From: Asparagopsis taxiformis
Lineage: Eukaryota > Rhodophyta > Florideophyceae > Bonnemaisoniales > Bonnemaisoniaceae
DNA: 64,000 nt
Reading direction: 5' to 3'
Assembly (NCBI GenBank): GCA_030407315.1
Contig: JALQPE010002653.1
Location: forward strand, 1 to 64,000
The position numbers and the translations under genes were made by a program. Positions 28,471 through 40,239 of the stretch are shown here, one piece after another. Positions within the stretch are counted from its first letter, which is position 1. Every line of letters starts with the position of its first letter. The notes beneath the pieces were generated by a model. The model had not been told where the DNA came from, did no database searches, and saw nothing but the letters and a program-made list of their open reading frames with translations.

Positions 28471-28794
28471 TTTTTTCCAGTAATTTTCGCACCTCAAAAG
28501 TTACGAAATTTCAGCATCTCGCAACATGTCTTTCTCAGTGCTCAGCGAATGTCGAATAGAGTACTATTAAAGGAATCCTATTCGACATTGAAATTTTACT
28601 GTTCGCTTCAGGTATTACGGAATCGTATTACGTAATATGAAAACCTCTTGTAACGGTATTGTGTGAGTGACTACTCAGTACCAGACTGCCCTCAACTTAT
28701 GGTTCACCAAACGATTTCGTCCTAATCGAAACCATCCACTGTCTCTGAATCCATTTCCATCTTAGAACACCCTCAGATTTCCAGTTGTCACTTC

Positions 28795-31700
28795 ATGGGA
28801 AGACCAAGGAAGCCCCGTTCCGGTCTGCGCCTTCGTTACAACACTGTTCCGCATCCCCATAACCGATCTAGACGTTCGACGTCCAGAACCGTATCTGATC
28901 CTTTTGCACTTCGGCAAGATGACTCGAGACCCTTTCAAGTCGATCGAGTTGCCTCATCCCTTGACTCACTCGCTACTGCACCAGGATCCGAGCCTAGTCA
29001 GCGATTACCCCTGGAAAGCCCCTCCGAAGTAGTTCCTACTTCGATGTCTCCCAAAGGCCTACTTCCGCAGGAAGGTAGCATTGCCTTCGCAGACAGCGAT
29101 GGTATCCAATATATCGTTCCCCCTGCTTTGGAAGGTCATCAAGTTTTAAGTACTGTTCAAGATGAAGTCGTTTCCGTGCCATGCAGCGAGAACGCGACCA
29201 GGGGGCCTACTCATGACATCGAAACTGATAGAAGAGGAGGTTCCGAACATTATCCTGGCCATATTGATGAAGATGATACACATCCAGAATTTAATCATGT
29301 GTGTGCTGAAGATGAAGACCTTCTTCTACAAGAAATGACACAATCGAAGCTTCTCCTCTCGTCCCCTTTCATCGAGGATACCTCGAATCCGCTCAAGGCA
29401 CGCCAATATATGACGCAATGGACAACTCTGTATGCAGTAGCGAAGTTGACCGGATCCACGAAATGCACTGCCGCAGATCTGAATGAAGATCGCGTTTTGT
29501 TCGATTTCACAAGGAAGGGTTCAACTGAAAAGCACGTTCAGAAAGGGCTACCTCATTATTCTACGATCACCCGAAAAGTTAGACCATGGCTATTCTTCAA
29601 CGCCTGGTTGCGTTCGGAAACGGTGTATTTCCCCGTGAATGTAGACCGCAGTGCAGCACGTATGGCATCTCAGGCCATTTTGCGAAGAAGCAAGATTGAA
29701 CAGAACACCGCTGGCCAAACTGCACCAGTACTAATCGTTCCACCAAGTGAATACGCCCGAGAAGACATATCTACTCCAGAACTGTTCGATCTTGCCTGGC
29801 GCCATAACGTAGCCTCCAAGTCATTCGAATCTGATGGGGTACCAACTATACATGGAAACATATATACGTCGAATCTGGGGAAATTCAGAGAGCGCTTCGT
29901 GAAAGGACAAAACTACTCTCTCAGTGCTGAGGAGATGGATGGTACACCCATCACTGCTTTCGGGGGTGGTACTGTCCAGGTCCGAGTTACCACTGGTCAA
30001 CAAGCCAACCATCTGGACCCTAGAGCCGCCTCCTGCTTTCAGAAGAAATCAATTTCCTCCAACTCAGATTCTTTCGTGGCTTTCACGTCCTCTTCATGGG
30101 TGAACAACAGTAAGGCCTCTGATCAGCAGCAGTCCGTTTCTCCCCACTCCTTCGGGCCTGGTTTGGTACTCCGCAAAAAGTCCTTTGAGCAATTCGCTCG
30201 ACCTGGAGATCATCTCACACTTTTATCTCCTGCTTCAGGATGTAACTTTACGTATACTACTGGGCAGCCTTTCATCGTCGGTCTTATAGTCAGCTCTCCG
30301 GGTCCCCCGTCTCCATTTCGCAAACTCATGTTCTTCATCAATTCTGAAGGACTTTACACTAATATCGGTGGCAGTCGTGCGATTAACAATGTCATTTTAT
30401 TGAGTCAGGGCACGAATACCCTTCCCTGCCATCCGACAAGTATCCGTGGTGTTCTCGACTGTGGCACCACATACTATGTCTACCCTTTTCTTTTGTACTG
30501 CGATGACTTCAATGAGGCCTCTGGTAAGAGTGGTAGTGCTGGAGGATGTTATATGATCCCCATGGGGCTGCCCCTGGACTGTCGCCGGAATAGTTCTGCA
30601 GTGCGTATTATCGGTGTCACTGGTCCCGGTGTAAGTACAAACCATATTCTTCGACATATCTCTCGCGACATAATCCAGGGATGTACGACTGGTTTCCATG
30701 ACGTAGATCCAGAGGGTAACGATTGCATCATTTTCCTGGACTTTGTCGGTTTTGTATCAGACTATCCCGCATGTTCCCATGTTCTCGATGTCATGGGACA
30801 CAATGCAGATTGTCCATGCCACTTGTGTTTCTTCGTCAGAGGAGGTAAACACGGGAAACATTCACAGTTCGGGTACGACACCAGTCTTCATTCTAATTCG
30901 ATTCTCTATTCCGTACTTCAGAGAGAACTCAGGCAGTTCAGTCATCACAAAGTACGGTGAGCATCATGAAATACCTGGGAATGAGGAAAGTGCAAAGCGC
31001 TACTGAAACTCCAATGCTTCTTATAGAGCAACTGCTTGATGAAACTAGGTCTAAAGGCCTCGTTCCATCTGGCACACCCCTTGGTATGGATTCTGTGAGC
31101 ATCCCTGTTGTTCCCGCTATTATTGATTCATACCGTTCCACATTTATTGGGATCGACCACCTCCTCCAAGGGCTTGCTAAGGATGCCCTGGACAATGCTT
31201 TTTCGTGCCTGCCTAGTGATGGTAGTAGAAGGATGGCAGAAAGTTTTATGGTAGATGCCCTTCACGTCCTAGGTCTCACTAACCAGAAGAGGATATATAA
31301 CTTCACCTCGGGTGAAACAAATACAATGGGAATCTCGGACAGATTTGCTTTACTTCTAGTCGCAGATCACTGTTTTGGGTTGGCTCTGAGCTTCCAGTCC
31401 GGGGAGTCTTCAGAAGGCTCTGGAGCAAGGTCTATCCGAGCTTCCGAGAAGCAAAGAGAACTTTCCCTAGAACTTGTTCGATTGCTATCCTCAATCGCCG
31501 CAGCTACTTATTTTCTACCTCGTGTCGATATTGACGGCATAGAGTCAGTACAGAGCGCGACCGGACTATCGGCAGCTAAGCGTTTTCGAAAACTGCAACA
31601 GCTTTCGAAAGATTATGCAAAACGTGTAGATGACCTGCTCGTAACCGTTCCTCCGAGAAAAAGGAGTACGGTACCATCAAAGAAAAGAAAACTGAAAGGA

Positions 31701-32816
31701 GACGGCTCTGTGGTAATTGACGCCGACCAAAATGAAGTTGAACAGAAGACTACGGGATTCAGGGCAAGGAAGCTTTTGGACAATAAGCCAAACTTGCATA
31801 GACTCATTGAAGCTTTCGAACACACGGTTCCTCTACTCAACCATGCTCGTCAGGTGGCTGAACTTTCCTTCGAAGCAACCCACCAACAGATGAAAAGAGG
31901 ACTTGAACGTTCGGGAGGTGCTGACAGGCAGTTGGATGCAATGATGGCTGCACTTGGAAACCACTGGAAGGGAAGGCTCAACCTGGCTCTCAACAATTTT
32001 TCAAATGCGCCACCAACTTCTGTTCAGCGAGATATCTCGAAACGATTCCTTCTCCGTGTCTTGTTCGGACGCGACCATTGTAAATCGATGGAGGATATCC
32101 CAGCAAGCACTCTACATGATCTTCGGCAGGACCCACTTCTCGAACATCTCAGGAAGTCTTCTCTCCCATGCTTCTCATCTCCTTTTTCATATTACTTTTG
32201 GTCTCCTGTGCGTTCCATATCAACCCAGCAGGACTTCACCTGTGGGCACAATTCAGATACTTTACACATTTCTGGAATACTTTGCAAAGGTGCTCGACTT
32301 ATTTCTATGCACCCTGCTTGCTCCACACCATTCTCTGGTACATCTAGAGAGTTTTTCAAGTGTCATGAAATAGCTTCCGGGTGTGTTGTACAAGCTTGCT
32401 ACTCGAATTTGCTAAATTCTAAGATCTTACAGAAGACTTCTTCACCCTCCTTCTGGGCTGTAGATACTGTCTTCGAACCGGCTTCGGGACAAGAACACGT
32501 CCTACCTCATCTCTCTACGAAGGACAGATCTTCCGGCGGAATTAATCCTCTGTCTTATGCAATTGTGCATTGTGTTTCCAAGAATAACTCCGATAATTCT
32601 AGTTTTACTGTGAATAGGGATTCAGGTTCCTGGTTCCTCCCTCTTACATCCGGGGTTCGAAAGGTTGGCTTGCTGCACAACTGCACTCCGTCACTTTGCA
32701 AAGTGGACAACAGGAGTGGAAGAGGAGGGATAATGCACGGTGGTCCTTCTTTCACAGAAGGAGGTTCTTTCTCTTTCATTACCAGAGCGGATGGTTATCC
32801 GCCAAGGACAGCGTAG
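28795..32816 (+). CDS. TNP2/KDZ-like transposase in two frames, probably spliced (block B)
   Basis: A 721-codon frame (ATG at 28795, stop at 30960) is followed at once by a 619-codon frame in another register. A 41-nt GT-AG segment, 30957-30997, would join them in frame to give about 1326 residues. Motifs of the TNP2/KDZ superfamily lie across the first part: FHDVDP, DYPACSHVLDVMGHNADCPC, HLCFFVRGG. The second part has DHLLQGLAKDALDNAF and a run of helices (HARQVAELSFEATHQQMKRGL). The equivalent gene in element A is intact in one frame. Divergent from the MTase-SET gene. The alternative is a frameshifted pseudogene, but the exact fit of the short intron favours a live gene. Catalytic acids were not assigned. 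Confidence 0.6.
30957..30997 (+). other. Candidate 41-nt GT-AG intron
   Basis: Begins GTGAGC after tacg and ends GTGCAAAG. Its length (3n+2) is exactly what is needed to pass from the upstream frame to the downstream one, and the junction keeps an Arg codon (CG|C). Confidence 0.5.
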
Positions 32817-33087
32817 AAATCTATGAAATTGTGTATTCGGTTTGGTTCGTCCTGTCAGAATGCTTTTTCTTGGATTCACTCATTCCTGTTCTACAGATAC
32901 TACTTTTTGTACTTCTCCAGCCGAATATATGACTTTATTCCTTTCCGCACTCGTAAACTTGCACCTGTTTGTCGCTAGACTACTTCGCTAGACTACTTCC
33001 CTATCCTTTTCCGACGTATTTATTCCCAAGTCTACCTTCAGCTTCCTTATCCATTCGTTGAACTACCGTCAACCTGAACCAGCTGTG
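32817..33087. other. 3' flank of the transposase-like gene
   Basis: AT-rich non-coding DNA leading to the paired hairpins at 33088. Nothing else seen. Confidence 0.4.
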
Positions 33088-33191
33088 CTGCAGTAAAAAG
33101 TGATCTACCAAATGCATCTTCCTAGATCACTTCTTACTGCAGTAAAAAATGATCTACCAAATGCATCTTCCTAGATCACTTTTTACTGCAG
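33088..33191. repeat. Two tandem hairpins, 49-bp unit
   Basis: CTGCAGTAAAAAGTGATCTA, a 15-nt loop (ccaaatgcatcttcc), then the complementary arm. The whole 49-bp unit is repeated once and closed by a third CTGCAG. The word GTAAAAAGTGATCTA is a near match to GTAAAAACTGATCTAG in the hairpins at 27.6 and 28.4 kb. It may mark the right edge of block B. Confidence 0.9.
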
Positions 33192-35207
33192 TAACTAGTC
33201 ATTTTTTTTCTAATTTTTCATCATTGGCTCCTTAGCCTGCAATACACGTTTCCGCTCAAAAGCGTGCAGCTATACGCCAGTGTTCTAGTTCATGACGTGT
33301 CCATGACGTGTCCATCTCGAGTCCATGCCGTGTCCGTGAATAATCGATGATTTGTCTCTGATTTGTCAGTACGAAAAGCGCGCGCTTTCTCACTACGCAA
33401 GTGAAATACGCGACCTCTGGGCTCACTCTGCAGCAGTATTTAAGCCTTGCGTCACGCTAAGCGCTATCGTCATCGCCTGTCGCATGGAGCACACCACCTA
33501 CGCAGGATGGGGTCGCGGTGTGCAATCGCATCCCTACGGATGTGGTTCCGCCCCGCGGCCTCATCCTTCGATAAGGTTTTCCTGCTCATTTAGTCTTTTA
33601 GCCATTCCTCCCATTCTCTTTTTCTGCGGTTCTTCGTTGTTCTTCTGCTAACATACTTTTTCTGCCTTTCCTACTTTCTGTTTCGTCTTTCTCCAGGGCT
33701 ACTGTCATTACTACGTTTTCTCACTTCTAATCGAGCTTTTGGCGTACCGTTTCCAGCACTAACCACTGTGTCATCCACTTCTTTCCATCTATGTGCCAGC
33801 AGAAGTTTCTGGGTTCTCTACAATCCGCTTACTCAAGCTCTGGCTCCACTATCAACGGTATGTTCTCTCGCTTCTAACCATGCTTCTAGCGTTGATGAAG
33901 TTACATTCCTAGCACTAACCATTGATTCATCTATTCTTTTCCTTCCAGGTGCCAACAGAAATTTCTGGCTTCCCCTCATCTCTCTTTTCATGCCTATATG
34001 TATTTGTAGTTACTTTATGTAGAGCTAGTGTTTTGCCGTTTAGTATCTGCCATGGTGGCATAGTTCATAGTTCCGTAGTGCAGTGTACAGATGATCTTCA
34101 TGTCGTTAAACTTTTGGCGTTAGCTGCCCATTTACCTATTCCATATCCACTACACTATATCGTAAATCTTGCGTACCCGCTACTGGCTGCAACCTAGTCT
34201 AATTCATTTTCCCTATGCCGATTTCCATTCTACCTAGATATCGTTTCAGTCAGACCTATCCGTCCTGCAGTTTCTCCGCAAAAGTGCGATGTGCCGCCCG
34301 TTCTACCTTTCAGTTTCTACCCAGAGCGCCCACCGGTACAACCACTCTACCCAGTGGACATGGTCCACGCCCACTCGACGGTACAACTACTCTACCCAGT
34401 GGACATGGACCACGCCCACCCGACGGTACAACCACTACATCCAGTGGAAGTGAACCGTACCCATTACAGTGCTCCACGGTGGAATAATACCAGTGTCACG
34501 AGCAGGTGTTATAATAGAATATATCCGGGCTTTACACAGTACTGTAGTTTGGAAACTAACCGCGCTTTGCCTTGGGCCGTACATGCCCAGTCAATGGTCC
34601 CTTTCCAGATTATCGTTTGACCAGTTCCACAAGTCAGCTTGGTCACGTCCCATGAGCAACAAGTCACCTACTCTGGAATTATTCCAATGATTACAAGAAT
34701 CATACTTTGGTCACCGTCCATTCAGCGAGTGCTGCTTACGCCTGGTTTCAGACACCGGACCGTCACGGTGTGTCCATTATAGTTTATAGTTTATTTCTAC
34801 GAATCTCTCTGCACCTTCCACCACATATCGCAGTCACGGTGCACCCCATATCTAACTATACCCATATACAGTACTGGTTCCATTCCAACAGTCCGTGCCT
34901 GCGTGACTTGGCCCGTTCTAGTCAACCCGCCGTCCTACTCATATGTGGACGTGGTTCATTTCCATCCCTACGTGTCCTTCCGTACATGGTTCAGCCATCA
35001 CCTCACGGCCACACCATAGTTCTGCTTGGTTCCTGCCTACTGTAAAACAAAATCGCCGTGCTGGTCTCAGCCCATGATTTTTTACATTTTTTTCGATGGG
35101 CCTTATCCAAACGTTGGGGATGGGCGTTCCGCTAAAATATGGTGACTAGTTCTACTGTACGATACGGCATTTTCCATGGAATATTCTCTATTTTTGCTTA
35201 TCCTGTG
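33192..35207. other. Non-coding region with a 45-bp tandem repeat
   Basis: No convincing gene. Two segments near 33780 and 33910 share the word (c)cagcagaa/ccaacagaaatttctgg. At 34335-34460 a 45-bp unit (ggtacaaccactctacccag and on) is repeated 2.6 times; in one frame it would read as 15-residue repeats (GTTTLPSGHGPRPLD), inside an open frame of only 90 codons. No tRNA or rRNA recognised. Confidence 0.5.
34335..34460 (+). repeat. 45-bp tandem repeat, ~2.6 units
   Basis: Starts at 34335, 34380 and 34425. The period is a multiple of three and the substitutions leave the 15-residue frame open, but the enclosing frame is short and has no known domain. Confidence 0.75.
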
Positions 35208-35259
35208 TGTTCACATGTGCATGTTTTTGAGAATAGCCCAAATTTTAATTCAAATCAGG
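35208..35259 (+). repeat. R repeat 5 (partial, outer end only)
   Basis: Only the distal inverted-repeat half and the attcaaatcagg end are present; the palindrome half is missing. It marks the left border of the array. Confidence 0.8.
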
Positions 35260-35552
35260 GTGTCTAATTTGGCCACAACGGCCCCAGGAACCGGCCGCCG
35301 CCCCGAGCGGGGTCATCACTGGCTTCTGTAAGCACTAACTGTGAGGCTAAATGGCGCCGAAAGATGGGTCGATTCCAGGCTTCAAGCCTAAGTTATGCTT
35401 GGGTGACATCTTTTTCCCTGTTTCATCATGGTCCCGCCTTACTCCCTCAACACAAACACTACTCACCCATCACGTTACTCATATTCCGTGTACTTTGTAT
35501 TAGTAGTGAACCCGCTGGCTTAGTTTCTGCAATGCGTGGATGTAGGCAGCAC

Positions 35553-35761
35553 ACGACCAACCTGAAATGGACGTCCGGTGGATGTCCAGCTCAGATGCAT
35601 TGCTGGCCAGCCCAGAAATTCTACAATTTCGGGCACAAAAAAATATTGCAAAAAACATCGATTTCAGCGGGTGGATTGTGCCGTACGGCACACCCCCATC
35701 TCAAAAACATGTTCACATGTGCATGTTTTTGAGAATAGCCCAAATTTTAATTCAAATCAGG
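35553..35761 (+). repeat. R repeat 6
   Basis: Complete R unit. Palindrome at 35678-35691. The spacer before the palindrome reads cagcgggtgg instead of gggcggtcg. Confidence 0.9.
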
Positions 35762-35941
35762 GTGTCTAATTTGGCCACAACGGCCCCAGGAACCGGCCGC
35801 CGCCCCGAGTGGGGTTGTCACTGGCTTCTGTAAGCACTAACTGTAAGGCTAAATGGCGTCTCACGACGGGTCGATTTCAGGCTCAACACGTCAGGGACAG
35901 GTCTTGGTCCTTGTTCCATCATGGTCCCGCCTCACTCTCTC

Positions 35942-36148
35942 ACGACCAACCTGAAATGGACGTCCGGTGGATGTCCAGCTCGATTGCACTGCTGGCCAGC
36001 CCAGAAATTCTAAAATTTCGGGCACAAAAAATTGTAAAAAATCAACGATTTGGGCAGGTCGATTGTGCCGTACGGCACACCCCCATCTCAAAAACATGTT
36101 CACATCTGCATGTTTTTGAGAATAGCCCAAATTTTAATTCAAATCAGG
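35942..36148 (+). repeat. R repeat 7
   Basis: Complete unit with the palindrome at 36065-36078. The inverted repeat has one change (cacatctgcatg), so the hairpin is slightly weakened. Confidence 0.9.
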
Positions 36149-36443
36149 GCGTCTAATTTGGCCACAACGGCCCCAGGAACCGGAGCCGCCGCCCCGAGCG
36201 GGGTCATCACTGGCTTCTGTAAGCACTAACTGTGAGGCTAAATGGCGCCGAAAGATGGGTCGATTCCAGGCTTCAAGCCTAAGTTATGCTTGGGTGACAT
36301 CTTTTTCCCTGTTTCATCATGGTCCCGCCTTACTCCCTCAACACAAACACTACTCACCCATCACGTTACTCATATTCCGTGTACTTTGTATTAGTAGTGA
36401 ACCCGCTGGCTTAGTTTCTGCAATGCGTGGATGTAGGCAGCAC

Positions 36444-36652
36444 ACGACCAACCTGAAATGGACGTCCGGTGGATGTCCAGCTCAGATGCATTGCTGGCCA
36501 GCCCAGAAATTCTACAATTTCGGGCACAAAAAAATATTGCAAAAAACATCGATTTCAGCGGGTGGATTGTGCCGTACGGCACACCCCCATCTCAAAAACA
36601 TGTTCACATGTGCATGTTTTTGAGAATAGCCCAAATTTTAATTCAAATCAAG
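36444..36652 (+). repeat. R repeat 8
   Basis: Near-identical to R repeat 6, 891 bp away, apart from the end caaatcaagg. Confidence 0.9.
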
Positions 36653-36654
36653 GT

Positions 36655-38618
36655 GTCTAATTTGGCCACAACGGCCCCAGGAACCGGCCGCCGCCCCGAG
36701 TGGGGCCATCACTGGCTTCTGTAAGCACCAACTGTAAGCCGGAGCCGGCTGCCGCCCCGATCGGGGCTATCACTGGCTTCTACAAGCACCAACTGTAAGC
36801 CAAAATCGCGTCTCACGAAGGGTCGATTTCAGGCTCAACACGTCAGGGAAAGGTCTTGGTCCTTGTTTCATCATGGTCCCGCCCCACCCTCTCGCGACCA
36901 ACCTGAAATGGACGTCCGGTGGATGTCCAGCTCGATTGCATTGCTGGCCAGCCCAGAAATTCTAAAATTTCCGAAAAATCAATTTGGTGGCCCAGCATCT
37001 CCTGTGCCGAAAATTCCCGCACTCAGTTCTGATATACGTCTAGACGTGTTTCCCACTTGTACGCATCAGGGAAGGCGTCACGGAAGGTTGACACTACGCT
37101 ACTTGTGTACCGCGTCGTCTGAAATAGCGAGTAGTGTTTGTTGTATAGTTGTGGAGTATGCGTCTAGTGGTTTGTAAAGCTTGCAGAACGGGATAGGGAT
37201 GTGGGTGGCCCTATTTTATGAATACATGAGTACCAATATTCAGGGTTGACAAAGCGGAAAGGCATAGGCTCATACATGTTTGAGATTGCATAGTAGAGAA
37301 AATATTTTCATCGAAATTTACATGGAGCTGATGGAGGTTTTAAGGATGAGGTATGAGAGGAAGAAAATTCTTCTGTGGTATGAGGATGTGTTCTGTGGGG
37401 GGATGGAATCTTGGGATGGTACAGGGGGAGGTGGAAATGTACGGAGTGCGGGTTTAGAATGGATTGTGATTCGGAGAGGAGTGCCGACAAGCATATTATG
37501 GGGATTGGGGAGACGCTGCGGGGTGTTGGGGTAGTGAGGGCGGAGGAGGTGTTTAGGTGGGACCGTAGGAGGGTGCGGTTGAAGGCACCGAGAGGAGGGG
37601 TTTTTAGGAAAGTGAGGAGAAAGAAGGGGAGGGGGTGGCGTCTGTTCTGGCTGTGGTGAGTGGGGATGTGATGGAGAAGAAGGGGTTTATTGTATTTGGG
37701 GAGGGAGGGGAGTGGGAGGAAGGGTGCGAAGTGGGGGGTTGATATGTGTTTCAGAGCGGGGAGGTTTCTGGGGATACGGCGGGGGAGCCACCCCGCAGTG
37801 CGGGAGCGTGGGCCGGTGGTGGTGGTGTATACGGTATCGAAGATGCGGATGGCGTGGGGGCATGGAGCAGCTGAGGGAGGGAGGGGTGGAGCAGGTCGGG
37901 TACGGGATGGGGAGTGAGAGGTTTTGGAAGAGTAAGCTGCAGGGGAAGTTTGTGTAGAGGGCGAAGGAGAGGGGTTGAGGGTAGAGGAGAGAGGGTACTG
38001 AAGAACAATACGTTTCAAAGGTGATGGGGGAGAGCATGGTCGAGGAGATAGGGGGTGTTTTGCCCTATTCTGAGGTAGTATGAGGACTGGTTATACGAAA
38101 TCTGTACGGTAGAGCAGAAAAGTAGGTATGGAATGGAGGTGTGCACCGTGGAAGCGGGGATAGGTATCTGAAAATGCGTGCTAGAGTGGTATTGGGGGTG
38201 TTTGAGGTACAGTACGGGGGAGGTGAGCACCAACAGGAAGGGGGTGTGAGCGAGAGGATGAAAAAATTAAAGACGAAATTGGAGTCGACCGACAAGGAAA
38301 AATAGAGTGGTCGCCGTGATGGATGCGGACATCCATGTCGAGCACGGCGGCAGAAATTTCTGGGGTCGAAATTTTTGAATTTCTGAACCGGCGCCCGTCC
38401 TAGGTGGACATAGACATGGCGGAAGTCCATCCCGAGGGGGACATCCGTGGTACTAGAAACATTGAATGTCGCCCTAGTAATACTAGACGTACTAGACCGC
38501 ATGGACGTCCAGTTCTAGGCGGACATCCAAAAATACTGGAGAACATGGACGTCCGCCTAGTAATACTAGGTGTACTAGAGGTTGTGGACGTCCGCGTCCA
38601 TTTCCGAGAACACAGACG
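36655..38618 (+). repeat. Long inverted repeat, left arm
   Basis: Matches 51181-53197 in reverse complement, with scattered differences and small indels. From outside inward: part of the R array, truncated R9, a unique segment (37000-37300), a G-rich purine strand (37320-38040), then ctagta/tactag and ggacgtccgcgtcc words ending at ccgagaacacagacg (38618). A small frame (37411-37659) reads WKCTECGFRMDCDSERSADKHI, weakly like a C2H2 finger, and is present in both arms. The inner end cuts the ParB gene at 38575. Confidence 0.9.
36895..36977 (+). repeat. R repeat 9 (partial)
   Basis: Only the proximal third (acctgaaatgg to aaaatttccg) remains before unrelated DNA begins. The same truncation appears in mirror image at 52871-52958, so it belongs to the inverted arms. 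Confidence 0.85.
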
Positions 38619-40239
38619 ATGCTGCGTTGCGCTGTTCAGTCTCGTAGAGAATTTTCAAGTCGCAGACATCAACTGGCTTCACACGCATTTCACGGTTCCA
38701 GTTCTTCCATACCTTGAGTCTTTCGTGACCATCCAATGCGATGGATTGTTCTATTCTTGCTTCGATGAAGGCGTTCAATCCGAACCGGTCAGGCTGATGG
38801 AAAAATTTAGTGCGCAGCCCTTCCATCTGGTTCGTACTTGATCCGAATACATCAATGCCTATCATACAGTCATACACAGACACTAGTACGGCTTCTGTCA
38901 AAGACCTCAACCTTGCATCAACAGAGATATCCAAAGTGCCTGAATAACCTGCATTCTCGCGGAGTTTCACTACCGGGCACGGAAGCAGAAGATATGAGTA
39001 GTGGTCAGGATGTGCCCACCCGTCAGTACGATTAGCAAGACAGATGAATTGGAATTTCTCAGAGTCGAAAACCATGTATGGGCGACACATCATGTAGGAG
39101 CTTTCGAAGCCCAGAATCATCGCTGTTGTATCCCAGGCAGACATGACCCTTTCCAAAACGACACCCACAGACTCTCCGTTTGCTCTTGTGCGCTGGAAAG
39201 GGGCGAATGTAGAAGTCTCTGTATCCCTCCCAGTTCTACGACGCTTCCTACCCCGGCGAATGGGTGCATTTCTGCGTCTAGTGAGGGCAATTTGCACAAA
39301 TGAAATCATAAACATCAGCCTTCCAAATACTTTGTCTTCTTCTGTTAATGTTCTACCCTGTGCACTTCTTCCAGAACGAAAATACTCACAGGTGAGGACT
39401 TCGCGACACAATGGAGAAGCAATTTCACCACTTGTAGACATCCCAAACAACTGCTCGCCGACTGATGCTCTTTTCTCGAGAGATGTGGGAAACTCCTTCA
39501 TCGCAAAATTGTTCTGAACTTCCACCGGCCTTCCCCATACAATACAGAACAACTGCCACAGACAGCGAACCATTTTGGGATTGGGTTCTTCTATGCGACT
39601 GTAGGGGCGAAGCACACGAAGAATTGACAAGCAACTCTCGTACTGTGGCTGCCTCAGCACAGTTTCTGCCAAATCTTCGCGCTGAGATCCCACGGCGAGC
39701 CATCGCCTAATAGATGGCATATTCACATCGCGAATTGTAACCATGCTTGAGCTTCCTTGTTTTTCATCTGCGTTTCGCTCCCAGTACCCATCTCTAAGAT
39801 CCAAAGTAAGATTCAGGTACTCAATGAAAGTCATCCTCTTCTGCCTGGATGCCATATCGTTCGCGTTTGATGCTTTCACACTATCTAGAAGGAAAGCAGC
39901 ACTTGTAATCGGAGATATGTCGACTTCTTCAATCATAGGAACAGTGAAATCACGCGGAAGCTCACCGTTCTCTATGAGCTTGATTACAGCTTTCGAACGA
40001 TGCGCACCATCCAGCACCTCTACATCACCGGCAATGATCCGACCGGTAATTGGGTTGTTGTCATTGTAGCCGTAAACCTGAATGCTCTCGGCAATAACAT
40101 CGACGTGCCTGTAGTCGATTTCTCGAATCTCGACATATCTTTTGATCTTGAATGGGTCGATGTGCAATAGCCCATTGCGCCGCTCACCATGAAGGGGACG
40201 CCCAGAGGTGCTCGCTGGATTTCTCTTCTCAGAGGCCAT
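38575..40239 (-). pseudogene. ParB-like protein, truncated ParB-methyltransferase-SET (block C)
   Basis: 554 codons, ATG at 40239. An intact ParB/sulfiredoxin-like domain: GRIIAGDVEVLDGAHRSKAV with D77, H80 and R81. A helical region follows that is clearly related to the methyltransferase-SET proteins (VVLERVMSAWDTTAMILGF ... CRPYMVFDSEKFQFI). About the last 14 residues are encoded by the inverted arm, which begins at 38618, so the original 3' end is missing. By homology the lost part was a methyltransferase-SET region. It could still make a stable ParB-like protein. Divergent from the Tudor-like gene at 40971. Confidence 0.7.

Larger units (their letters stand above)
35208..36977 (+). repeat. 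Tandem array of R-containing units (left array)
   Basis: Units begin acgaccaacctgaaatgg at 35553, 35942, 36444 and 36895 (spacings 389, 502 and 451 bp). Each holds an R core plus a spacer with gtctaatttggccacaacgg, a GC-rich ccgccgccccgag block and ggtcgattc. A higher-order repeat is also visible: 35208-35830 returns almost unchanged at 36099-36720, offset 891 bp. Palindromes GTGCCGTACGGCAC lie at 35678, 36065 and 36569. The open frames inside are repeat artefacts. Confidence 0.9.

Noticed and set aside
35364..36623. Open frames of ~120 codons inside the R arrays
   Set aside because: They appear in several frames and both strands at the same place in each unit, so they are repeat artefacts.
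37308..38018. 236-codon Pro/Ser/Thr-rich frame and its 240-codon counterpart at 52051-52773
   Set aside because: Low-complexity translation of a CT-rich strand; the frames break at different points in the two arms.
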